This document shows, one piece after another, positions 1 through 6,489 of a stretch of 10,582 nucleotides of DNA. The position numbers were made by a program, and so were the translations under genes. Origin of the DNA: Bacteroidota bacterium (GTDB lineage: Bacteria > Bacteroidota > Bacteroidia > Flavobacteriales > Flavobacteriaceae); contig JAEWKB010000249.1 in NCBI GenBank assembly GCA_023386255.1, positions 1 to 10,582 on the forward strand, given 5' to 3'. Each line of letters opens with the position of its first letter. Position 1 is the stretch's first letter. A model generated the notes under the pieces. That model ran no database searches. It had not been told where the DNA came from and saw nothing but the letters and a program-made list of their open reading frames with translations.

Positions 1-53
1 TCTAATAATAGTAATTATTACAAACAAACTAAACTTCTTTTAACTTTTGTTGA

Positions 54-1346
54 CTAGTACTTCAGCCATTTAAAGATTTCCTTGTATGTAGGCTTCTTGC
101 CATACATAAGAATACCCACCCTATATATTTTTGACGCGAACCATACCACTAAAAGGAATGTACCGAATAATAACAGCACCGATACAATTATCTGCCATAG
201 CGGTACACCAAAAGGGATACGCATTAGCATTACTATAGGCGAGGTAAGCGGAATCATGGAGAATATGGTTGCTACTGTGCCGTGAGGGTCATCAATTACG
301 GTAAAGAAACCTACATACACGCCGAGCATGAGCGGCAGGATAATAGGCAGCAGGAACTGCTGTGAATCAGTTTCGCTGTCAACCGCTGCGCCAATAGCCG
401 CATATAAAGAGCTGTAAAGGAAGAACCCGCCAATGAAAAAGATAATGAAGGAAATCACTATTGTTAATAGTGGAAGTTTTAGCAATTCGATAAGAAACAC
501 GGCAGCCTCATTATCATTAGCGGCGGCCGGGGCTACCTGTACTGCACCGGCTGCACCACCCATTTCCACATTAAGCAGTGAACTTAATATAAAAATAAGC
601 ACTGTACCGAGTATAGCCCAGATTATGAACTGGAGCAAACCCGCAAGCGATGTACCGATGATCTTCCCCATCATGAGCCTGAATGGCTTAACTGATGATA
701 TAATGATCTCGATGATGCGATTTGTTTTTTCTTCGATTACGCTTCGCATTACCATATTGCCGTAAATGATAACAAACATCATGATAAAGTAGCCTGCCAA
801 ACCACCAATAGCCATTTTAATGTAAGTAGCTTCTTTTACAGTTTCTTCACCCGAAAACTTGCTAAGGTGTAATTTTGAACTGGTTTTAGCCTTCTCAATT
901 TTATCATAGTCAAAACCCAATGTTTTTAGGTTATTTTTAGTGACCTTATCATCTATAACGCTTTCAATATCCTCTACTATGTCCAGGTTGGGCGACTCAT
1001 TAGATATATATTCCACTTTTGTGGTAAGGTGTGAAAGGCTATCCACTTGTGGTACATAAACCAGCCCTTCATATTCTTCTGACGCTGTTTTTTTAGCTAC
1101 GTCAAGCGGCATAGCCGAAAGGTCCACAAACTTGCGGTGCTTATCGCTCTTAAGGTCGTTTTTCAGGTAACTCCCCTTGTCGTAAATAGCAATTTTTTCC
1201 TGTTCTGCATTGTTCAGGCTCGCCAGGTATCCTATAATCATTCCCATGGCAACAAAAAGCAGCGGGCTAAGGAATGTCATTATTATAAATGACTTGTTGC
1301 GCACCTTAGCGTTAAATTCTCTCTTTATGATTAGTGACAGGCTCAT
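54..1346 (-). CDS. ABC-2 type transporter permease (NatB-like)
   Basis: This 430-residue inner-membrane protein is the permease half of an ABC exporter. Its layout fits the ABC-2/NatB class: one N-terminal membrane helix (about 20-42), a large extracytoplasmic domain (about 45-175), then a cluster of hydrophobic helices (about 178-200, 228-257, 290-320, 331-351, 383-405). A conserved cytoplasmic motif, EEKTNRIIEIIISSVKP (205-221), follows the second helix. In this family that stretch contacts the ATPase. The start ATG shares one base with the stop codon of the upstream ATPase gene (TAATG), so the two are translationally coupled and form one transporter. The substrate cannot be read from the sequence; relatives export sodium ions, drugs or peptides. 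The stop codon is TAG, and no convincing terminator lies in the 53 bases beyond it. Confidence 0.93.
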   Translation of the reverse strand: MSLSLIIKREFNAKVRNKSFIIMTFLSPLLFVAMGMIIGYLASLNNAEQEKIAIYDKGSYLKNDLKSDKHRKFVDLSAMPLDVAKKTASEEYEGLVYVPQVDSLSHLTTKVEYISNESPNLDIVEDIESVIDDKVTKNNLKTLGFDYDKIEKAKTSSKLHLSKFSGEETVKEATYIKMAIGGLAGYFIMMFVIIYGNMVMRSVIEEKTNRIIEIIISSVKPFRLMMGKIIGTSLAGLLQFIIWAILGTVLIFILSSLLNVEMGGAAGAVQVAPAAANDNEAAVFLIELLKLPLLTIVISFIIFFIGGFFLYSSLYAAIGAAVDSETDSQQFLLPIILPLMLGVYVGFFTVIDDPHGTVATIFSMIPLTSPIVMLMRIPFGVPLWQIIVSVLLLFGTFLLVVWFASKIYRVGILMYGKKPTYKEIFKWLKY

Positions 1347-2275
1347 TATTTCTTGCTTACGGTTTGGATGAAAATATCATTAACACTCGGTATTTTTTCT
1401 ACAAAGTAGGTAACGTCGCCATACTGCAGCAGTGTTTGCAGCAGCTCACGCGATGTAGAACCTTCGGGAAGTGCTATTTCAAGCTTCAGCTCATCATCAA
1501 GCGTTTTAAAGGTAGCTTGCTTTGTTGTATATCTGTTTGCTATTCCGGCAAAGAACTGTTCTACATTGGCAGGCGCAATACCTACTTCAAAAGTGTTGCT
1601 ACGGTATTGTTTCTTCACCTCATGCAGCGGGCCTTCAATCAGTTTGTTCGACTGGTGAATCAGCGCAATGTGGTCGCACATATCCTCGACGCTCTCCATA
1701 CGGTGCGTTGAAAAAATTACAGTAGTACCCTTATCGCGCAGCGCCAGTATCTCATCTTTGATAATGTTGGCATTAACGGGGTCGAAACCGCTAAAGGGCT
1801 CATCAAGTATAAGCAGTTTGGGCTGGTGCAGCACCGTTACCACAAACTGTATTTTTTGGGCCATACCTTTAGAGAGCTCCTGTATCTTTTTGTTCCACCA
1901 GCCCTGTATCTCCAGGCGCTCAAACCAATATTGCAGCTGCTTTTTGGCTTCGTCTTTACTCAGCCCTTTCAGCTGGGCCAGGTACAATGCCTGCTCCCCC
2001 ACTTTCATGGTTTTATAAAGGCCGCGTTCTTCGGGCATATAGCCTATATGGGAGATATGGTTGGGGTTGAGCTTTTCTCCATCAAGAATAACCTCTCCCT
2101 GGTCAGGCATGGTTATTTGATTAATAATGCGGATAAGCGAGGTCTTCCCCGCCCCGTTAGGACCAAGCAGACCGTAAATGCTGCCTTTAGGAACCTGTAG
2201 CGAAACATTATTAAGTGCCGTATAGTCGCCGTACTGCTTAACAACGTTTTTAACTTCGAGTATTGGTTGTGCCAT
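1346..2275 (-). CDS. ABC transporter ATP-binding protein with DUF4162 C-terminus
   Basis: This 309-residue cytoplasmic ATPase should drive the permease encoded directly downstream. Visible motifs are Walker A GPNGAGKT (38-45), signature LSKGMAQK (134-141), Walker B LLILDEP (154-160) and the switch histidine H191. The region where the Q-loop glutamine is expected reads GYMPEERGLY (78-87), with glutamate rather than glutamine. The LSKGM signature and PEERGLY loop are typical of the NatA-like subfamily that carries a C-terminal DUF4162 domain, here about residues 215-300. The ATG at 2275 gives the usual N-terminus, with a beta strand (ILEVKNVVKQYG) right after it. The gene lies 48 bases after a DUF3667 gene on the same strand and may be co-transcribed with it. 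Substrate unknown. Confidence 0.94.
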   Translation of the reverse strand: MAQPILEVKNVVKQYGDYTALNNVSLQVPKGSIYGLLGPNGAGKTSLIRIINQITMPDQGEVILDGEKLNPNHISHIGYMPEERGLYKTMKVGEQALYLAQLKGLSKDEAKKQLQYWFERLEIQGWWNKKIQELSKGMAQKIQFVVTVLHQPKLLILDEPFSGFDPVNANIIKDEILALRDKGTTVIFSTHRMESVEDMCDHIALIHQSNKLIEGPLHEVKKQYRSNTFEVGIAPANVEQFFAGIANRYTTKQATFKTLDDELKLEIALPEGSTSRELLQTLLQYGDVTYFVEKIPSVNDIFIQTVSKK

Positions 2276-2323
2276 GTATTTTTATTGTGAATGTAAATGT
2301 AATAATATAGACACGAAAATCTA

Positions 2324-3058
2324 CTATATATGATTCAACAGATAATTTAAAGATTTAATTAAGCCACGAATTTCAAATATTACTAAAAAATAAAACAAAA
2401 TAATCCTCCAGGTGAAGCCCATGAAGCTGTATTTTCTTTTAGTCGCCTGATAATATGTAACTATAGGGAAAGCAATAAATATTATACCTATAAGCCAAGT
2501 TATAGCAACCTTTATGGTAAATCCTGAAGCTGCATCTTCATTTCCTCCTAAAAGAAAACCAATTAAAAGACATATATACATGCCAAGCAAGCAAAAGCCT
2601 GCAATAATATGATGTTCAAAAAAGTTAATCTTCAGTTTCCTGAACAAAAGCTGGGCATTTATACAAAATATAGGAATAATGACCATGAAAAATAATTTTG
2701 CATATTGGGCCATAAGGTTGGCTGCTTTACTTTTACCCACTCTTCCTGTTTCCCACATTTTTTCACCCTGATAATGATCTGCTATTAAAATTAAACCCAC
2801 TACTATCAGCATAAGGTAAAAAATGTTGTAATACTTTACACGCTTCCCTTTAATATAATCCAGTGCAGCATACCCCGGCCTTGTAAAGACTTCTTTTAAG
2901 GTAAAAAGGATGCCTTTATCTATATGCCACACCCCGTGCATAAGGTCGTGAAGCATAAAGTGTTTTGCCGTAATACGGTGCGTATCGGCTTTCTGGCCAC
3001 AGCGGGCACAAAACCTGTCGGTAAGGGGTGTTTCGCAGTTAAGGCAGTTATTCTCCAT
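2324..3058 (-). CDS. DUF3667 zinc-ribbon membrane protein, copy B
   Basis: A 244-residue protein of unknown function. It opens with a four-cysteine zinc-ribbon-like motif (C5xxC8...C17xxC20GQK). A conserved block follows that contains HRITxKHF, HIDxG, FTLKEVFTRPGYAA and DYIKGKRVKYYN (about 26-77). The rest is four or so hydrophobic helices. This order matches DUF3667 proteins of Bacteroidota, where the N-terminal ribbon is followed by a membrane region. About 64 of 92 residues in the N-terminal part match the gene just upstream (3060-3785), while the membrane part has diverged, so the pair is a tandem duplication. Its start lies one base after the stop of that gene, so the two are one transcription unit. 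A membrane-associated role is inferred; no catalytic residues are evident. Confidence 0.88.
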   Translation of the reverse strand: MENNCLNCETPLTDRFCARCGQKADTHRITAKHFMLHDLMHGVWHIDKGILFTLKEVFTRPGYAALDYIKGKRVKYYNIFYLMLIVVGLILIADHYQGEKMWETGRVGKSKAANLMAQYAKLFFMVIIPIFCINAQLLFRKLKINFFEHHIIAGFCLLGMYICLLIGFLLGGNEDAASGFTIKVAITWLIGIIFIAFPIVTYYQATKRKYSFMGFTWRIILFYFLVIFEIRGLIKSLNYLLNHI

Positions 3059-3059
3059 T

Positions 3060-3785
3060 TTATAAACTAACTATAAGGGCAGCCATAAAACTCAACACTA
3101 CAATATAAAAAAGTATAACCAATAGTATAAAACAAGCCATCCTCCAGATAAAGCCTCCCACAGAATATTTTTGACTTGTAACCTGGTAGTATACCCACGC
3201 CATGTAAATAAACATAAGCAGGCTTAAAATTGCTTCTGCAGGCTCCCACAGCTTACCTGAAAGCGTACCTGCAAGCGATATAATAAATATACCCAGCAAA
3301 GCGTAACCGGCAATAATAAAATGCTCAAAAAAATTATATGTAAGCCTGTTGAACACAATCAGTCCACTTAACGAGAAAAGCGGGAGAAGCAGCAGTAAAA
3401 AATATTTGAAGTAATTAAATACCAATGCTATAAAAGTGGCTACCACGAGTGGCAGCTTTTGCGATTGCTGAATTTTATCGATAGCGAGGTCGGTATGCCC
3501 GTTTGCAATTAATAAAAATCCAATAGTTAATAGTATGAGATAAAAAACATTGTAATACTTTACCCTCTTACCTTTAATGTAATCCTGTGCCGCATAACCG
3601 GGCCGGGTAAAAACCTCTTTTAATGTAAAGGGTATGCCTCTGTCTATGTGCAATACACCATGCACAAGGTCGTGCATTATAAAATGTTTGGGGGTAATCC
3701 TATGTGTTGCGGTCTTCTGTCCGCAATCTGCGCAATATTTTCCTATTACGGGGCTGTCGCAGTTAAGGCAGTTACTGTTATGCAT
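3060..3785 (-). CDS. DUF3667 zinc-ribbon membrane protein, copy A
   Basis: A 241-residue paralogue of the next gene in the operon, with the same plan. The ribbon is C6xxC9...C18xxC21GQK, the DUF3667 core runs to about residue 78 (HRITPKHF, HIDRG, FTLKEVFTRPGYAA, IKGKRVKYYN), and then come hydrophobic helices separated by short loops. The first hydrophobic segment follows directly on the core, placing the ribbon near the membrane, probably on the cytoplasmic side. The function of the family is unknown to me. It is the first gene after the dnaJ terminators. A TATATTTG element at 3809-3816 on this strand would give a leader of roughly 20 bases, so it probably heads the run DUF3667-DUF3667-ATPase-permease. 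Confidence 0.88.
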   Translation of the reverse strand: MHNSNCLNCDSPVIGKYCADCGQKTATHRITPKHFIMHDLVHGVLHIDRGIPFTLKEVFTRPGYAAQDYIKGKRVKYYNVFYLILLTIGFLLIANGHTDLAIDKIQQSQKLPLVVATFIALVFNYFKYFLLLLLPLFSLSGLIVFNRLTYNFFEHFIIAGYALLGIFIISLAGTLSGKLWEPAEAILSLLMFIYMAWVYYQVTSQKYSVGGFIWRMACFILLVILFYIVVLSFMAALIVSL

Positions 3786-3808
3786 AGTTAAGTTGGTTAG
3801 CTAATGCC

Positions 3809-3816
3809 CAAATATA
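3809..3816 (-). promoter_or_regulatory. Possible -7 promoter element for the DUF3667 operon
   Basis: Read on the minus strand this is TATATTTG, an exact match to the Bacteroidota -7 consensus TAnnTTTG, 24 bases upstream of the DUF3667 copy A start. No clear TTG/TTTG -33 box lies at the expected distance; that position falls inside the terminator hairpin. A short AT-rich motif can arise by chance, so this stays a candidate. Confidence 0.4.
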
Positions 3817-3852
3817 AAAAAACCCATCCTTAACCTGGAGGAAAAGGATGGG
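3816..3852 (-). terminator. Intrinsic terminator 2 downstream of dnaJ
   Basis: A 9-bp perfect stem (CCCATCCTT at 3823-3831 with AAGGATGGG at 3844-3852) has a 12-base loop. On the minus strand it is followed by a run of seven T (3822 down to 3816). The T-run occurs only on that side, so it terminates minus-strand transcription coming from dnaJ. It lies just beyond a first hairpin and acts as a back-up terminator or an attenuator ahead of the DUF3667 operon. Confidence 0.8.
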
Positions 3853-3866
3853 AAAAATTGCTATGA

Positions 3867-3900
3867 AAAAGAAAAATTCACTAGGTTGCCTAGTGAATTT
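3867..3900 (-). terminator. Intrinsic terminator 1 downstream of dnaJ
   Basis: A 12-bp perfect inverted repeat, AAATTCACTAGG (3874-3885) and CCTAGTGAATTT (3889-3900), with a 3-base loop. On the minus strand a T-rich tail (TTCTTTTTC) follows. It begins 24 bases after the dnaJ stop codon, the usual place for the operon's terminator. The stem is near-symmetric, but the plus side lacks a comparable T-tract. Confidence 0.8.
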
Positions 3901-3923
3901 CAAATATATAATATTTTCTTAAA

Positions 3924-5051
3924 TTATGAAAACATATCCTTAACTTTTTCAAAAAAAGATTTATCGCTCTTTTCAGGGTGTGGAATAAAGTTATCGTCTG
4001 TAAGTGATTTCTCAAAAAACTGACGTTGCTCCTTGGTTAAAGTTTTAGGTGTCCACACATTAACGTGTACCAACAAATCGCCGCTGCCATAGCTGTTAAG
4101 GCTTGGCACACCTTTACCTTTCAGCCTTAAAATCTTGCCGCTCTGTATCCCTTCTTCCAGCTTGATCCTTACCTTACCGTTAACCGCTTCAATGTCTTTG
4201 GAAACACCTAAAGCGGCCTCTGCAAAGCTTATATAAAGGTCCATGTGCAGGTTCTCGCCTTCACGTTTCAGTGTTTCGTGCTCTATTTCTTCAATAACCA
4301 CTATAAGATCGCCCGGTATGCTGTTGCCGCCCGGCGCATCATTACCCTTGCCCGCCACTTTAAGCTGCATGCCGTCGGCAACACCTGCAGGTATTTTGAT
4401 TGATACTGTTTCATCTTCCATTATCATACCCTGTGCATCAGCATTATTTGGCCTTGACTCAATTATCTGGCCCGTACCGCCGCACACATGGCATGTAGAT
4501 GCTGTTTGCATCCGGCCCAATATAGTGTTTGTAACCTTCATTACCTGCCCGGTACCATTACAGGTAGAACAGGTTTTATAAGAAACCCCACGGGCCTGCA
4601 CCTTCCTTTTTACCTTTACTTTTTTCTCAACACCATTGGCTACTTCTTCCAGGGTCATCTTCACCTTTATCCTGAGGTTGCTGCCTTTCATCCTGCGCTG
4701 GCCTCCGCCTCCGCCAAAGCCTCCAAATCCTCCGCTGAAACCACCTCCAAACGCACTGCCAAAGATATCGCCAAACTGGCTGAAGATATCATCCATGTTC
4801 ATGCTGCCGCCGTTAAAGCCCCCGGCACCGTCAAACGCGGCATGGCCGTACTGGTCGTAGCGCGCTTTTTTATCAGGGTCGCTCAGTACTTCATAAGCTT
4901 CTGCTGCCAGTTTAAAGTTTTCTTCGGCAGTTTTATCGCCCGGGTTCTTGTCAGGGTGGTATTCAATAGCCTTTTTGCGGTACGCCTTCTTTATCTGTTC
5001 CGGCGTAGCGCTTTTATCGATCCCGAGTATTTCGTAAAAATCTTTTTTCAT
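3924..5051 (-). CDS. dnaJ: Chaperone DnaJ (Hsp40), reduced zinc domain
   Basis: This 375-residue co-chaperone delivers unfolded protein to DnaK and stimulates its ATPase. The J-domain covers about 4-70 with the catalytic HPD at 32-34. It is followed by a G/F-rich linker (about 75-118), a zinc region, and the two C-terminal beta domains (substrate binding, about 205-335) with a dimerisation tail. The zinc region has only two CxxCxGxG repeats, CSTCNGTG (161-168) and CHVCGGTG (187-194), where canonical DnaJ has four. By spacing they match repeats II and III, so zinc centre II is kept and centre I is missing. From memory, other flavobacterial DnaJ proteins look the same, so this is probably a lineage trait and not damage. 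The gene follows grpE by 36 bases and is preceded by an AAGGA ribosome site. dnaK is not in the window. Confidence 0.97.
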   Translation of the reverse strand: MKKDFYEILGIDKSATPEQIKKAYRKKAIEYHPDKNPGDKTAEENFKLAAEAYEVLSDPDKKARYDQYGHAAFDGAGGFNGGSMNMDDIFSQFGDIFGSAFGGGFSGGFGGFGGGGGQRRMKGSNLRIKVKMTLEEVANGVEKKVKVKRKVQARGVSYKTCSTCNGTGQVMKVTNTILGRMQTASTCHVCGGTGQIIESRPNNADAQGMIMEDETVSIKIPAGVADGMQLKVAGKGNDAPGGNSIPGDLIVVIEEIEHETLKREGENLHMDLYISFAEAALGVSKDIEAVNGKVRIKLEEGIQSGKILRLKGKGVPSLNSYGSGDLLVHVNVWTPKTLTKEQRQFFEKSLTDDNFIPHPEKSDKSFFEKVKDMFS

Positions 5052-5057
5052 CTTACA

Positions 5058-5062
5058 TCCTT
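5058..5062 (-). promoter_or_regulatory. Shine-Dalgarno-like site of dnaJ
   Basis: On the minus strand AAGGA stands six bases before the dnaJ ATG. Most genes in this window have no purine-rich site at that place, as is usual for Bacteroidota, so this one stands out and supports the start at 5051. Confidence 0.55.
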
Positions 5063-5087
5063 TTAAACTGTTATAGCAGCTTCTATG

Positions 5088-5690
5088 TTAGTTCCCTATT
5101 ACAACTTTAGGGAAACGTATTATCTTATCACCCAGCTTATACCCTTTTTCTACCACATCAACAATCTTGCCTTTAAGATCATCGCTTGGTGCAGGTATTT
5201 GTGTAATAGCCTCGGCAAAGTCGGCATCAAAAGCGTCTCCGGCCTTAAGTTCTACCTCCTCCAGCCCTTTAGATTTTAATGTGTCCTTCAGTTTATTATG
5301 TATAAGCTCTACACCTTTTAGCAACACCTCATCATCGGCTTTAGCAATTTGTGCCAGAGCCCTGTCAAAATCATCCAATACGGGCAGCAGGGCCTGCAGC
5401 ACTTCCTGATTGGCAGTTTTAAAGAGCTCCAGCCTTTCTTTAGATGTGCGTTTCTTATAGTTTTCAAATTCGGCAAACAGGCGCAGGAATTTGTCCTTTT
5501 CCTTAGCAAGCTCTTCCCTCAGCTTTTCTTCTTCAGTAAGATTCTCAGCAGACGGTATGCCGGCTTCTGCCCCTTCAGCTTTAGCTTCTGCAGCAGTTTC
5601 GTTATCAGTAGAAGTGTTTTCCTGCGTTAAGTCTTTTTCCATGTTTTCTGAATTCTCCTGGCTCATATTTTTAAATATTTTCTTAAACAT
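5088..5690 (-). CDS. grpE: Nucleotide exchange factor GrpE
   Basis: GrpE releases ADP from DnaK and resets the chaperone cycle. The 200-residue protein has an acidic, disordered N-terminus (about 1-50), a long coiled-coil helix (about 52-100, including LAKEKDKFLRLFAEFENYKKR) that forms the dimer stalk, a four-helix region (LLPVLDDFDRAL at 101-112), and the C-terminal beta-wing. The family signature is seen near the end (FDADFAEAI, VEKGYKLGDKIIRFPKVVIG, 154-199). The ATG at 5690 gives an N-terminus MFKKIFKNM like other flavobacterial GrpE proteins; internal ATGs at codons 9 and 17 are possible but less likely. The gene is first in an operon with dnaJ and has a strong promoter at 5723-5755. Confidence 0.97.
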   Translation of the reverse strand: MFKKIFKNMSQENSENMEKDLTQENTSTDNETAAEAKAEGAEAGIPSAENLTEEEKLREELAKEKDKFLRLFAEFENYKKRTSKERLELFKTANQEVLQALLPVLDDFDRALAQIAKADDEVLLKGVELIHNKLKDTLKSKGLEEVELKAGDAFDADFAEAITQIPAPSDDLKGKIVDVVEKGYKLGDKIIRFPKVVIGN

Positions 5691-5720
5691 TAATTTGTCA
5701 TAATTTCTTGTGGCGAAAAG

Positions 5721-5761
5721 TGCAAAAGTATTGCCAAAACTTGGAAAATGTCAAATTGTCA
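5721..5761 (-). promoter_or_regulatory. grpE-dnaJ promoter, composite architecture
   Basis: On the minus strand, TTTG (5752-5755) and TACTTTTG (5723-5730) are separated by 21 bases. This is an excellent Bacteroidota primary-sigma promoter (TTTG / TAnnTTTG), about 33 bases upstream of the grpE ATG. The same stretch reads TTGGCA-N6-TTGCA (5721-5737), which keeps the GG-N10-GC spacing of a sigma-54 -24/-12 promoter. Two TGACA copies lie upstream (5749-5753 and 5757-5761, eight bases apart), overlapping the -33 box. A third lies in the leader (5696-5700). These could be binding sites for a heat-shock regulator, but that is inference. Confidence 0.65.
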
Positions 5762-5812
5762 CAGCTAAAATTCATAATTTTATTAAGGTGATTATTTGTA
5801 ATTCTTCCTTAT

Positions 5813-6487
5813 ATGAAAAATAAACTGCTTATACTTGTCATAATTATAGCTTCTGCCTTGTTGTACTGCAGGAAAGCCAATGATGCCACCGAAGCCGTGG
5901 TAGCTGAGCCTGAAGCCCCAAAAGAAGTTCCGAGCAAGGCTGAAAAATTTACAGTTGACACTATAGCATCGGTTATAGAATGGGCAGGCTCTAAGCCCAC
6001 AGGCCGCCACACCGGTACATTATTCCTGGCATCAGGCCACATGTTCGTGAAGGACAGCATCCTGGAAAACGGTAAGTTTACCATTAACATGAAAAGCATA
6101 ACCGTAACCGACCAAAAAGGAGAGAAAAAGCTGCAGCTTGAGAGCCACCTTAAAGGTTTGGGAGAAGAAGATGCCGACCACTTTTTCAACACTAATAAAT
6201 ATCCTACGGGAACTTTTGAAATAACAGGCATTAGTGATGTGAATGGCAAAAAAATGATAGAAGGTAACCTGACGCTGAAAGACATAACAAAGAACATTAA
6301 GTTTCCTGCGACGGTAACTGTAACCGATACTATTGTTACCCTAACCAGTGAACCCTTTAAGATAAACCGTACGCTTTGGAACATCAATTATTCATCTAAA
6401 AGCGCAGTGGCTAACCTGGGCGATAAATATATAGATGACGATATTGAGATTAAAATAAATGTAAAGTCACGCAACGCTTTTAAATAA
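5813..6487 (+). CDS. YceI-family protein, probable lipoprotein
   Basis: A 224-residue envelope protein of the YceI family, whose lipocalin-like beta barrel binds isoprenoid lipids in known members. A hydrophobic N-terminal signal segment (about 4-18) ends at C19, followed by RK and a flexible region rich in A, E and P (about 22-44). This is the usual plan of a lipoprotein linker. The residue before the cysteine is Tyr (ALLYC), which departs from the normal small residue of a lipobox, so lipidation is likely but not certain. The YceI domain covers about 46-221, with family hallmarks such as WAGSKPTGRHTGT (57-69), HFFNTNKYPTGTFEI (123-137) and FKINRTLWNINY (182-193). The exact ligand and role are unknown. 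It stands alone, divergent from grpE and convergent with the epimerase gene, with two bases between the stops. Confidence 0.93.
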   Translation: MKNKLLILVIIIASALLYCRKANDATEAVVAEPEAPKEVPSKAEKFTVDTIASVIEWAGSKPTGRHTGTLFLASGHMFVKDSILENGKFTINMKSITVTDQKGEKKLQLESHLKGLGEEDADHFFNTNKYPTGTFEITGISDVNGKKMIEGNLTLKDITKNIKFPATVTVTDTIVTLTSEPFKINRTLWNINYSSKSAVANLGDKYIDDDIEIKINVKSRNAFK

Positions 6488-6489
6488 GC

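Noticed and set aside
4..21. AT-only hairpin (TAATAAT / ATTATTA) beyond the permease gene
   Set aside because: It has no G-C pair in the stem and its expected T-tail would lie outside the window, so it cannot be called a terminator.
2294..2301. TACATTTA on the minus strand before the ABC ATPase gene as a promoter
   Set aside because: It misses one position of TAnnTTTG and no -33 box is seen; in such AT-rich DNA it is not sufficient evidence for an internal promoter.
4243..5066. Long open frames on the plus strand opposite dnaJ (up to 192 codons)
   Set aside because: They lie antisense to a fully recognisable DnaJ and their products show only biased composition (proline-rich from the glycine-rich linker); they are mirror images of the real gene's codon bias.
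5809..6387. 192-codon open frame opposite the YceI gene
   Set aside because: The product is low-complexity S/V/F-rich with no family likeness, while the other strand encodes a clear YceI protein.
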